Below are positions 10,301 to 16,892 of a DNA stretch of 18,428 nt, piece by piece; position 1 is the first letter of the stretch, and each line of letters starts with the position of its first letter. A program made the position numbers and the translations under genes. The notes below the pieces were generated by a model that saw nothing but the letters and a program-made list of their open reading frames with translations, made no database searches and was not told where the DNA came from. The stretch is from Rhodoluna sp. (GTDB lineage: Bacteria; Actinomycetota; Actinomycetes; Actinomycetales; Microbacteriaceae): NCBI GenBank assembly GCA_026393335.1, contig JAPLAJ010000111.1, positions 1 through 18,428 on the forward strand, in the 5' to 3' direction.

Positions 10301-13300
10301 GGTCTTGCTACCGTTACCGCTAACTACTTCGGCTTCTGTGTGATCAACGTAACTAAGGCAGGAGATGTTAACTACGCAGATGCAACTGCAACTACAACAG
10401 TTCGTATCTCTCAGCCAGGAACCCAGATCATTGCAACTGTTCCTAATGCAAGCGAATCATTCGTCCCAGCTCCAGGCTTTATAACAACAGTTTCTGTTGA
10501 AGGCTCTAAGGCGGGAGACATTCTCAGCTATTCAGTTGATAAAGAGAGCATCAACATCTGTTCTGTTTCAGGCACTGGAATCACAGCTAAAGTAACAGCA
10601 CTTGCTCAAGGTGTTTGTAACGTGATTGCCATCAACGTAGCTCGTGCACCAGATGGCACCTTGATTGCATCTAGCTCTGTTGCAACATTCACCATCACTA
10701 AGGGTGCTCAGCTTGATGTTGTTGCAACCCCAGACAAAGCCAAGATCAACTTCGCAGTTCCTGCAGCAACTAACGTAATCACCGTTACAGGTGGAGTGCT
10801 AAACAGCGCTATCACTGCAACAGTTGATCCTGCTAGTGCTGACATCTGTTCTGTAACTGTAGCTGGTAACAAGATCACTATGACTGCCCTGCAGGTCGGT
10901 AACTGTGTTATTGATATCACAAAGGCAGGTAACGCTGGATTCCTAGACTACGAAACCAGCATCACTGTTCCAGTTCTCAAAACTAAGCAGGCTGACCTAT
11001 TTGCAACAGCAACTCCAGGTGGACTAACTTACTCACCTAGCAATGTAGTCACTACAACACTTTCTACTGTTGGTGGTTCTGGAACTGGGGCTGTCACCTA
11101 TGAAGTAACTGAAGCTTCAGCTTCAATCTGTTCTGTAGCTGGCAACATCGTCACAGTGATCACAGGTGGTGACTGTGTAGTTGTTGCAACTAAGGCAGGA
11201 GATGTTAACTTCGCTGACATGGCAGCAGCTGTAACAATCAAGATTGCTAAGGGCAACCAAGCTGCACTTACCGTCACTGCTGCTGACTCAACTCTTCAGT
11301 ATGTTCTAGGTGAAACTGTTCAGACTGGTCTATCCACTACTGGTGGATCAGGCGTTGGATCAATCACTTACGCTGTTTCAGAAGACAGTGCACTTATCTG
11401 TGAGCTTGATGGAACTAACGTTGTTGTTCTAAAGGCAGGAACTTGTACCATCAATGCAACTAAGGCTAGTGACCCTTACTTCAACGAGAAGACAGCGAGT
11501 GTCACTATCACTATCACTAAGGGTGTTCAGACTGATCTTGTTGTAACCACTCAGGATCCAACAATTCAATACAGCGTTAGCACTGTGGTTAGAACTCTGC
11601 TTATCCCAACCGGTGGAGCAGGAAGTGGTCTAGTTACTTACACAGTTGGTGAGGCAAGCTTGCTTGTCTGTGCTCTTCAGGGAAGCAACATTGTGGCTCT
11701 TAGAGCTGGTACCTGTACCATCAACGCAACGAAGGCTGGCGACTCAGACTTCTTACCTGCAACAGCATCAGTATCAATTGATATCACAAAGGCTAACCAG
11801 GCTGAACTAGTTCTTGCATCTGATGATGCAACTCTTGCATACATCGTGAACACTGCAGTGAAGACTCGTTTGTCAGTAACCGGAGGTTCAGGAACAGGTG
11901 CAGTAACTTACTCAGTTGCTCCAGCAAGTGTTTCTGTCTGTTCAATCTCTGGCAACGTGGTTACTGCTCTAACCAGCGGTGACTGTGAAGTTGTTGCAAT
12001 AAAGGCAGCAGATGCTAACTTCCTTGAGTCAACTGATTCACTGCTTATCAAAATCACTAAGGGTCTACAGGCTGCGCTTACAGTAACGCCTGCTAAGGCT
12101 TCAGTTGATTACTCAAGAGAAGGTGTTGTAACAACAACTGTTTCAGCTGCTGGAGGTTCAGGAACAGGTGCTATCACCTATTCCATCTCTCCTGCAAGCC
12201 AGAGCATCTGTTCAATCTCAGGTAACACTGTGACAGCTATCACCGGTGGTGACTGTGTTGTTATTGCTACCAAGGCTGGAGATGTAACATTCGAGCCTGC
12301 AACAGCAAGTAAAACCATCAAGATCAACAAGGGAGCTCAGGCTGAGCTAGTTCTAACAGCTGAAGACACAACTCTTGAGTACGCGAAGGGCCAAGTAGTA
12401 TCAACCGGCCTATCAGTAACTGGAGGTTCTGGTACTGGTGCAGTAACTTACTCAGTTGCTCCAGCAAGTGCTTCTGTCTGTTCAATTGATGGCACGAGCG
12501 TTGTTGTTCTAAAAGCAGGAACTTGTACAGTAACTGCAACTAAGGCAAGTGACCCATACTTCAACGAGAGCACTGATTCAGTTGTAATCACAATTGCTAA
12601 AGCTAATCAGGCCGCACTTGTTGCAGCAACTGCTCAAGGTGAGCTAGATAGTCCACTATGGAACGGCACTAAGACAACCAAGATCAACATCACCGGTGGC
12701 GATGGATCTGGAGCTCTAAGTGTCGAAGGGCTAACTCCAGCTATCTGTTCAGTTGCACTTTCAGGTCAAGCAGTGAACGTAACTGCAATTGCTGCAGGCA
12801 CTTGTCAGTTCCGAGTCAACAAAGGCTCAGATGATAACTTCCTAGCTGCAACTGCTCTGACTCACTCACTAACCGTTGGTAGTGCATCAACAGATCTATC
12901 AGTTAGCGTTTCACCTTCAACGCTAAATGCAGGTTCAACTGGAACTGTTGAAATCACAGTTTCTAACATTGGTTCAGCAGCGGCTGCAGGGGCAAGTGTT
13001 GACTACACCTTGCCAACTGGCGTTAGCTCAGTTGCTCCTCTAGGTGCTGGATGTGTTCTAGTTTCTAGCACTCTGGTTCGTTGCAGCACTACATCAGTTA
13101 TCGCAGCAGCAGGCTCAGTGAAATTCACTATTCCAGTAGCTATCTCTGCATCGCTTGTTGGTGGTGAAAGAACTGCAGGAGGTTCTGCAGCCCTGACTTC
13201 AGCTACCCCAGATTCAAGCACTGCAAACAACAACCTAAGTGGTGACGAGGCTAACTTCCTGATCAACAAAGCTCCTACTGCATTCAACAAGACCACTCTT

Positions 13301-14815
13301 CTTGCGATGCAAATGGGTTCTGTATTCAGTGACAAGTTAGAGGCTGTTGGATTCCCAGCAGTTACTTACTCAGTAACAGCTGGAACACTTCCTGCAGGTC
13401 TAATCCTGAACTCAACAACAGGTGAGATCACAGGAACTCCTACAGGTTCAGGTAACTACTCATTCACTGTCACAGCAACAAACGTTGCTGGTTCTATCAA
13501 CAGAGTATTCACTGGAAACGTTGCTCCTATTCCAGTTGTGACAGTTCCTGGTTCAGGATTCTCAACCAACACTGTTGTTGCAGGAACCAAGGTAACTATC
13601 ATTGGAACAAACCTTGACCTAATCACAGCTGCAATCATTGGAGGCAAGAGCGCAAGCATTGCATCTAAGACTGCAACTCAGATTGTCTTAGATGTTCCAA
13701 ATGGAAGTGCTGCAGGTGATGTGCCAATTAACCTGATCTATCCTCAAGGAAACCTTGCTGCTGGTACCTTCACATACACAGGTGTTGGCAAGTTGACTCC
13801 TTCGATCGTAATCTCAGCTGGCGCAAGCACTGCTGGTGCAGCAGAAGCACCTAGAACTCTTACGGCAGCAATCACAGCAGCAGGTGTTTCAGGTCAAGTT
13901 ACTCTGCCAGTTGTATACAGTTCAAAGACCACAAGCATTTGTACTGTTGCTGGCAACCAGCTAACCTTCCTAGCAGTTGGATTGTGTACTGTTGCAGCTT
14001 CAACAGCAGCGACTGATCTATTCAATGCAGGAACAGCTTCCGATGTTGCGATTGCCGTTGGTAAGTCTGATCAGGTACTGACTATTGTTCTTCCGCAGGA
14101 CACAGTGCCTCCAACAAAGGCAACTGACTCAGCTGATGGTTTTGATCTTGTAGCAAGTTCAAACTCTGCTCTGCCGGTTACCTTCGCAAGCACTACACCG
14201 CTTATCTGTGTTGTTACAGAAGAAGGATTCGTAACTGGTATCAAGCCTGGTGTTTGTATCGTAAACGTATCTCAAGCAGGTAACGCACGATTCAACCCAA
14301 TTGCACCTACCAAGATGGAATTCACCATCACAGCAGATGCGGGTGGCCCAACTATTGATAACGGTGATCCTTCTAAGCCAACAAGCTTGGCTGGTGGCGC
14401 TCTTACCAAGATGGGTGACGTTGGTTTCAGCTGGACAAAGAGTGCTGGTGCGCTGAAGGTAGAAACCTACGGTGTCTGGATCGGTAAGGTCTCTGCAGTT
14501 AGCGAGTTCACTATCTCTGGAAAGGCATACAAGTGCACAGTGAACTTCGGTATCTTGAAGGCTATGCCTTCTAAGACAGCGGCTCAGCTAAAGGCAGCTA
14601 TGGCTAAGAAGACATTCAAGGCAACCGTGCCATTCTGTAACTCAAAGACTGAGGCAGCCGCTTTCACAGCACTGAAGAAGGGCTTCAATGGTCTTCAGGT
14701 GAAGGTCACAATCTCAAGATTCAGAATGTATCCAACCACATACAAGCCAATCAACGCTGTTACTAAGAAGCCGATCACAACTCAAATTAGAACTGTGTAT
14801 CTAACTCTTGGCTAA
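4325..14815 (+). CDS. Giant secreted Ig-like repeat protein with N-terminal glycine-rich domain
   Basis: A 3,496-residue secreted protein, probably an adhesin, fibre or coat component; no specific function can be assigned. Residues 1-32 form a Sec signal peptide (MKNSR, a hydrophobic core, then KAEAAA before Ser33). In order: glycine-rich domain with two runs of eight glycines (about 34-272); Ig-like module (275-374); two putative-Ig He_PIG modules with LPAG/LPPG and SGT motifs (375-462, 463-578); 24 tandem cysteine-pair Ig-like repeats (579-2853); DUF11-like module (2854-2982); He_PIG (2983-3069); IPT/TIG-like module (3070-3156); two further cysteine-pair repeats (3157-3341); and an unrecognised lysine-rich C-terminal module (3342-3496). 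There is no LPXTG, C-terminal hydrophobic segment or SLH motif, so the mode of attachment is unknown. The ATG at 4325 is backed by GGAAAG and by the signal peptide directly following it. The frame is intact over 10.5 kb. Codon choice appears to favour AAC, TAC, TTC and AAG, which would fit strong expression, but I did not count it. Gly, Ala, Ser, Thr and Val dominate. It is flanked by housekeeping genes on the opposite strand and has its own terminator. Confidence 0.93.
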   Translation: MKNSRVLSAFSTFLMAVGLLTFIPTIKAEAAASCVGTTCTQTFTANNAVQTFVPAAAGTQLTVTLNGGAGGRGGGDAGGGGGTGIGGNRVTFDYVTTSASPLYLYIGNAGANGSGGSGNGGGAAGGNPWTIYNGGRGGNAGSQGSSGGGGAGGAATLISTGDKTGVIAVAGGGGGGGGANINSNGTNGKVDTGAQTANTTGAAGQDWSGDGSGGGGGGGGATGGTGGTGSSDGWNPGGQGGVTGRNLIPANSNGVATANVNAGIGSITITWPNGPSASVRPSFTDSSIAKVGQVLVPTAGTYTASSGTVTVSNRRWQISTDGSTWADISPTVSGEYTIQPGDAGKYVRFAETATDSNAALTYGSAPSLQITAAPNFTAENPTGTAANTVLNSVFAGYTFQASGLRNVFSISAGSLPAGITLNSSTGALSGTSTSTGIYTYKVKATNEAGTDETAELTIVVGRSPVFTSDDSILQSVNRVTNPIRVGAVLPNFVFTTAAFPTATYELKTDATTLPNCGTAPNCAYTYETRALPPGLTFDAATASLSGTPTQAGAYVFAIQATNSVGSSIETIHMTVARRAANAFTLTSDKSSVIVVQNTTVTATITAAGGDGNGAFSFAVDPSSSAICSVVKATDTTATMTVTTAGNCVINGTKAADGGFAASRLSITVPINKAPQTTPLAITPDRQFVYGAALWLVGTGGNGTGAFTYAIAPNSPAGCATSTQSGNNMYTGLTTGYTTAGTCTYTVTKAGDNFFLPQTTTYVLEISKASQAAFAISNPGAANWHATNAVTLNLTPSGGTGTGAVTYFLDPTVANACTLSGNVLTAKSAGTCTVTAIKAGDANYNQASAAPVTWTINQIAQTALAYTMATSTGATLPWNGSTPYVANPTAIVTINMTGGSGTGAYTYVASGNSGCVVQGAGPIAYVYVAPTGTGIGSCVIAITKAADVNYTVATTNTQFSFTAAVQAPLVATAAKSSLDFVATTLADAATAAKTQITVTGGLGTGAVSYAVAGGSTSVCSVDANGLVTDKTAGSCVVNVTKAADSNYQVQTTSVTITFNKLNQAELVANPADASEPFVWSPKATNQITTTGGAGTGAVSYAVDPSTSTVCSVGAANGLITNITAGTCLINVTKAADTNYNVVTDQVSVVFTKIDPAAITLTAAPTSLVYTPLANKNQTWVTIAGGANSTGANTFFVDPMTEEYCSIASVESTRVLINANLAGFCLVAVVKAADVNYNEIRTMTAFTITKMVQTINASSTQGTSPGFKVAPDATTTITVTGQQGTGTTRFVIDPAANTSNCAIDQATGVVTSTTVGTCRITVSRDGDDNVQASNSVVINLTINKVNQSVITLTPTADFKLAAVGSAAATSPLTLGLGYTGTGNFTRITAVTTTICTISGGGDSTLTPPTFTATATPSITVTAVNDGTCTLQYTKLGDANFNVATNFQASFTINKASQADINATITVGSASMPFVMTPKATATILGSGGSGTGIFNYIVDASSTGICTSNATTGVVTDVTAGVCIINVRRIADGDYADSAVKQVTITFTKLDQTPLVLNAAKTALKATTSALDTTTLSTTGGLGTGVVTYVVDPTSAAVCSISGTTVTGLGAGDCNITATKAADVNYNAATATIKLTITKGTQATFAAYWWNQPNLGTGTQANPTPFNPNTDQINYYIVSGGAGTGDYVFSIDPASAAVCTSAKIRPSYPTHIIVTAISHGECRVSAYKAGNAAWEDSNVVSNSFWIGRTNQATLTATASKTTLGYFDAPANTFTVAVAGGSGTGATSISVNPASAAICSDATVADGVLTVKTLGVGNCLLSAVKAASPGYNQATSTQITVTITKGTQAPIVMTASPSELTYAVSPRATSTLTVTGGSGNGALSVVVDSGSTAVCTYNAATGVITAIQAGRCDLTATKAAGADGLFNAATGKLSVVINKILQARLNLTAVTPFITYVESPKQTTALTLTGGTGTGAISYSVDPGSASVCTVNVANGLATVTANYFGFCVINVTKAGDVNYADATATTTVRISQPGTQIIATVPNASESFVPAPGFITTVSVEGSKAGDILSYSVDKESINICSVSGTGITAKVTALAQGVCNVIAINVARAPDGTLIASSSVATFTITKGAQLDVVATPDKAKINFAVPAATNVITVTGGVLNSAITATVDPASADICSVTVAGNKITMTALQVGNCVIDITKAGNAGFLDYETSITVPVLKTKQADLFATATPGGLTYSPSNVVTTTLSTVGGSGTGAVTYEVTEASASICSVAGNIVTVITGGDCVVVATKAGDVNFADMAAAVTIKIAKGNQAALTVTAADSTLQYVLGETVQTGLSTTGGSGVGSITYAVSEDSALICELDGTNVVVLKAGTCTINATKASDPYFNEKTASVTITITKGVQTDLVVTTQDPTIQYSVSTVVRTLLIPTGGAGSGLVTYTVGEASLLVCALQGSNIVALRAGTCTINATKAGDSDFLPATASVSIDITKANQAELVLASDDATLAYIVNTAVKTRLSVTGGSGTGAVTYSVAPASVSVCSISGNVVTALTSGDCEVVAIKAADANFLESTDSLLIKITKGLQAALTVTPAKASVDYSREGVVTTTVSAAGGSGTGAITYSISPASQSICSISGNTVTAITGGDCVVIATKAGDVTFEPATASKTIKINKGAQAELVLTAEDTTLEYAKGQVVSTGLSVTGGSGTGAVTYSVAPASASVCSIDGTSVVVLKAGTCTVTATKASDPYFNESTDSVVITIAKANQAALVAATAQGELDSPLWNGTKTTKINITGGDGSGALSVEGLTPAICSVALSGQAVNVTAIAAGTCQFRVNKGSDDNFLAATALTHSLTVGSASTDLSVSVSPSTLNAGSTGTVEITVSNIGSAAAAGASVDYTLPTGVSSVAPLGAGCVLVSSTLVRCSTTSVIAAAGSVKFTIPVAISASLVGGERTAGGSAALTSATPDSSTANNNLSGDEANFLINKAPTAFNKTTLLAMQMGSVFSDKLEAVGFPAVTYSVTAGTLPAGLILNSTTGEITGTPTGSGNYSFTVTATNVAGSINRVFTGNVAPIPVVTVPGSGFSTNTVVAGTKVTIIGTNLDLITAAIIGGKSASIASKTATQIVLDVPNGSAAGDVPINLIYPQGNLAAGTFTYTGVGKLTPSIVISAGASTAGAAEAPRTLTAAITAAGVSGQVTLPVVYSSKTTSICTVAGNQLTFLAVGLCTVAASTAATDLFNAGTASDVAIAVGKSDQVLTIVLPQDTVPPTKATDSADGFDLVASSNSALPVTFASTTPLICVVTEEGFVTGIKPGVCIVNVSQAGNARFNPIAPTKMEFTITADAGGPTIDNGDPSKPTSLAGGALTKMGDVGFSWTKSAGALKVETYGVWIGKVSAVSEFTISGKAYKCTVNFGILKAMPSKTAAQLKAAMAKKTFKATVPFCNSKTEAAAFTALKKGFNGLQVKVTISRFRMYPTTYKPINAVTKKPITTQIRTVYLTLG
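4424..5140 (+). other. Encoded glycine-rich domain (ALK/LTK-type GRD-like)
   Basis: Residues about 34-272 of the giant protein. The order of elements follows the bacterial and animal glycine-rich domain family (Pfam Gly_rich, ALK/LTK): an entry strand with QTF, then GGAGGRGGG, a hydrophobic LYLYIGNAG segment, GGGGAGGAATLI, then the diagnostic VIAVAGGGGGGGG (glycines 171-178), a second run at 213-220, and a closing GSITITWP strand. In the animal receptors such runs pack as polyglycine helices. Two cysteines (34 and 39) sit at its very start. The family match is from memory of the pattern and is not a search result. Confidence 0.65.
6059..12883 (+). repeat. 24 tandem cysteine-pair Ig-like repeats (R1-R24)
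   Basis: Coding repeats of the giant protein, residues 579-2853, averaging about 95 residues. The consensus has a first strand (A.L..TA....L.Y), a central GGSGTGAVTYSV turn and strand, SVCSISGN.VTALTAGTC with the two cysteines, then ATKAADANYN and a closing VTITITKG.Q linker. Both cysteines are present in every one of the 24 units. The pattern resembles a widespread unnamed relative of the BIg-type bacterial Ig folds. Unit length varies: R4, R9 and R12 are longer through inserts, while R11 and R18-R23 are exactly 90 residues. N-terminal units are more divergent than R18-R23, consistent with later expansion towards the C-terminal end. Confidence 0.9.
10991..12610 (+). repeat. Six exact 270-bp repeat units (R18-R23) with higher-order duplication
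   Basis: The units start at 10991, 11261, 11531, 11801, 12071 and 12341 with no length change. R18 and R22 share the ITGGDCVV.ATKAGDV segment, and R19 and R23 share VVVLKAGTCT..ATKASDPYFNE. In both pairs the offset is exactly 1,080 bp (four units). In addition R21 and R23 are nearly identical in DNA over about 45 nt in their central parts (around 11898 and 12438), offset 540 bp. R23 thus looks like a mosaic of R21-like and R19-like parts. Confidence 0.85.
13793..14347 (+). repeat. Two cysteine-pair repeats of a second subtype (R25-R26)
   Basis: R25 (13793-14074) and R26 (14075-14347) encode residues 3157-3341. They keep the paired cysteines (SICTVAG then VGLCTV; LICVVTE then PGVCIV) but replace the GGSGTGAVTY core by LPVVYSSKTT and LPVTFASTTP. 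This matches the repeat subtype common in proteobacterial secreted proteins. They are separated from R24 by the DUF11-like, He_PIG and IPT/TIG-like modules. Confidence 0.75.
14348..14812 (+). other. Encoded C-terminal module of unknown family
   Basis: Residues 3342-3496 of the giant protein. After a Pro/Gly/Ser linker comes a compact, lysine-rich module with the segments GDVGFSWTKSAG, YGVWIGKVSAVSEFTISGK, YKCTVNFG and PFCNSKT, ending VYLTLG. It has one cysteine pair, no transmembrane segment and no sorting motif. By position it is the best candidate for anchoring, export or assembly, but I do not recognise the family. Confidence 0.5.
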
Positions 14816-14826
14816 TAGCTAGAGAT

Positions 14827-14866
14827 AAAAGAAATGCCGCCTGGGTAATCAGGCGGCATTTCTTTT
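14827..14866. terminator. Bidirectional intrinsic terminator between the giant gene and guaA
   Basis: A perfect 17-bp stem (left arm 14827-14843, right arm 14850-14866) with a 6-nt loop GGTAAT. The GC-rich core GCCGCCTG/CAGGCGGC is flanked by A/T runs, so a U-rich tail follows the hairpin on both strands. It lies 11 nt after the giant gene's stop codon and 9 nt after the guaA stop codon, and serves both convergent genes. Confidence 0.93.
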
Positions 14867-14875
14867 TATAAAACT

Positions 14876-16456
14876 TTATTCCCACTCAATGGTGCCAGGT
14901 GGCTTACTTGTAACATCCAAGACAACTCTGTTCACTCCCGCTACCTCATTGGTAATTCGGTTAGAAATTTTAGCTAATAAGTCATAAGGAAGTCTTGACC
15001 AGTCAGCAGTCATAGCATCTTCACTTGATACAGGACGTAAAACAATTGGATGACCATAGCTTCTGCCATCACCTTGAACGCCAACAGATCTAACATCAGC
15101 TAGAAGAACGACAGGACACTGCCAGATCTCTCCATCTAAACCAGCAGCACTAAGTTCTGCTCTAACAATTGCGTCTGCTTTGCGAAGTAGATCTAGCCGT
15201 TCTTTAGTAACTTCACCAACAATACGAATACCAAGACCAGGTCCTGGGAATGGCTGTCTGCCAACAATCTCTTTAGGCAGCCCTAGTTCATAACCGATGG
15301 CTCTAACTTCATCCTTGAATAGAGTTCTAAGCGGTTCAACCAGTTCAAACTGAAGGTCTTCAGGTAATCCACCAACATTGTGGTGACTCTTAATACCTGC
15401 TGTTACACCACCACCAGATTCAACAACATCTGGATATAGGGTTCCTTGAACTAGGAACTTGATAGGACGATTATCTGCTTTAGATTCAGCAATGAGTTGA
15501 GCCTGAGCTTCTTCAAAAGATCTAATGAACTCTCGCCCAATAATCTTTCTCTTAGTCTCAGGATCTGTTACTCCAGCAAGTGAAGTTAGGAACTTCTCTT
15601 CAGCATCAACTGTGATTAGTCGAACACCAGTTGATGCAACGTAGTCACGCTCAACCTGCTCAACTTCACCTTCACGCATTAGGCCGTGATTGACGAAGAT
15701 ACAAACTAGTTGATCCCCTACAGCCTTGTGAACAAGGGCTGCCGCTACAGCAGAGTCAACGCCACCGGATAGGCCACAGATAACCCTGTCGTTTCCTACC
15801 TGGTTTCTGATGCTTTCTACCTGCTGGGCAATAACGTTGCCACTGTTCCAGTTAGCTGGGATGCCTGCTGCATTGTGTAAGAAGTTCTCTAGAACATTCT
15901 GACCAAACTGTGAGTGCTTTACTTCTGGGTGCCACTGCACTCCATAGATCTTCTTATTGCTATTAGCAAAAGCAGCAACCGGTGTTGTTGCAGTGCTAGC
16001 TAACACTTCAAAACCTTCTGGAGCTTTCATGACCTGATCGCCATGGCTCATCCAACAAATCTGATTACCAGGTTGTCCAACAAGTATTTCTCCACCAGAC
16101 ACAACACTTAGTTCAGTAGCGCCATATTCTCTAAGTCCTGTCTTATCAACACGACCACCAAGAGCTGAAGCTAGAATCTGGAATCCGTAACAAATACCTA
16201 GAACAGGAATACCAAGTTCAAGGATTCCTTTATCTAGTTGTGGTGATGATGGTTCATAAACACTTGAAGGACCACCGGAGAGAATGATGGCTAAAGGATT
16301 CTTGAGCCTTACATCATCTGCTGTGATGTTGTGATGAACAATCTCGCTATAAACCCCTGCTTCACGAACACGTCGAGCAATGAGCTGGGCATACTGAGCG
16401 CCAAAGTCAACAACTAAGACCGCTCTGTTTTCTACTGAAGCGTTAATCTTTAGCAC
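14876..16456 (-). CDS. guaA: GMP synthase (glutamine-hydrolysing)
   Basis: Converts XMP to GMP with ATP and glutamine, the last step of guanine nucleotide synthesis in the cytoplasm. The class I glutamine amidotransferase domain has VVDFGAQYAQLIARRVRE near the start, ILSGGPSSVYE, the nucleophile in GICYG (Cys89 from the chosen start), and QWHPE with His176 and Glu178. The ATP pyrophosphatase domain has SGGVDS at 230-235. Then come GTLYPDVVES, KSHHNVGGLPE and QPFPGPGLGIRI of the dimerisation domain, and the protein closes with KPPGTIEWE, the usual GuaA C-terminus. I chose GTG at 16456 (526 residues). Reading back to TTG at 16510 would add 18 residues deep inside the upstream gene that homologues lack. 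The start overlaps the DUF3817 gene by 14 nt, suggesting translational coupling. No key residue is missing. Confidence 0.95.
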   Translation of the reverse strand: MLKINASVENRAVLVVDFGAQYAQLIARRVREAGVYSEIVHHNITADDVRLKNPLAIILSGGPSSVYEPSSPQLDKGILELGIPVLGICYGFQILASALGGRVDKTGLREYGATELSVVSGGEILVGQPGNQICWMSHGDQVMKAPEGFEVLASTATTPVAAFANSNKKIYGVQWHPEVKHSQFGQNVLENFLHNAAGIPANWNSGNVIAQQVESIRNQVGNDRVICGLSGGVDSAVAAALVHKAVGDQLVCIFVNHGLMREGEVEQVERDYVASTGVRLITVDAEEKFLTSLAGVTDPETKRKIIGREFIRSFEEAQAQLIAESKADNRPIKFLVQGTLYPDVVESGGGVTAGIKSHHNVGGLPEDLQFELVEPLRTLFKDEVRAIGYELGLPKEIVGRQPFPGPGLGIRIVGEVTKERLDLLRKADAIVRAELSAAGLDGEIWQCPVVLLADVRSVGVQGDGRSYGHPIVLRPVSSEDAMTADWSRLPYDLLAKISNRITNEVAGVNRVVLDVTSKPPGTIEWE

Positions 16457-16865
16457 CTGTCTTTTCAAGTCCAAAGATCTGGACAAACTTTGCTTGGTAC
16501 TTCTTCTCAATAAAGAAAGCAGAAAGTGGCACTACCCCACCCATAGCAATGATTAGAAAATCTTGGAACTTCATATTTGCTAATCTCCAGATTCTAAAAT
16601 CTGCAAATAGATAAACGATGTATAGAATTCCATGGATTTGAAGAAGTAGCTTCGAGATATCTACTCCTGAAAGAGGAAGACCTGTGCCATCAACTGAATC
16701 AGGCACAAGACCGATAAAACCTGCAGACCCGCCAGACCAAATCAACAGCCCAAAAGCATATTTGAAGAGCATCTCAAGACCCACCAAGATCAAGAAAACA
16801 CCGGTAATCATGGAACTTACTCGGTAGAAGGAAAGAGCTGATTGGGCTTGGGCTTTGGGGATCAT
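16443..16865 (-). CDS. DUF3817-family integral membrane protein
   Basis: A 140-residue membrane protein of unknown function. Three hydrophobic segments are visible, at about 17-40, 72-90 and 101-119, separated by a Gly/Ser-rich loop (44-66). Conserved-looking features of the family are FYRVSSMITGVFL at the first segment, QIHGILYIVYLF in the second with a histidine inside the membrane region, and GGVVPLSAFFIEKK at the end of the third. The start ATG at 16865 has AGGG a few bases upstream. In Micrococcales this family is commonly encoded next to guaA and SURF1, as here: it starts 27 nt after the SURF1 gene and its 3' end overlaps guaA. The context suggests co-expression with respiratory-chain assembly or guanine synthesis, but does not define a role. 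Confidence 0.88.
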   Translation of the reverse strand: MIPKAQAQSALSFYRVSSMITGVFLILVGLEMLFKYAFGLLIWSGGSAGFIGLVPDSVDGTGLPLSGVDISKLLLQIHGILYIVYLFADFRIWRLANMKFQDFLIIAMGGVVPLSAFFIEKKYQAKFVQIFGLEKTGAKD

Positions 16866-16892
16866 GACCCTATTTTACTTGGCTCAAGAGCC

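Noticed and set aside
12324..12539. Leucine/glutamine-rich minus-strand open frame
   Set aside because: Antisense shadow within repeats R22-R23 of the giant gene.
6059..12883. CRISPR array or non-coding tandem repeat
   Set aside because: The periodicity is in codons of one open frame with protein-level conservation and no short identical repeats with spacers.
14700..14815. Sortase sorting signal at the C-terminus of the giant protein
   Set aside because: No LPXTG-like motif, hydrophobic segment or basic tail is present.
16457..16510. Longer guaA reading frame starting at a TTG
   Set aside because: The extra 18 residues lie inside the DUF3817 gene and precede the normal GuaA N-terminus; GTG at 16456 fits better.
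16881..16892. 12-nt palindrome GGCTCAAGAGCC between SURF1 and DUF3817
   Set aside because: Short arms, a 2-nt loop and no U-tract; in a 27-nt operon gap it may be chance.
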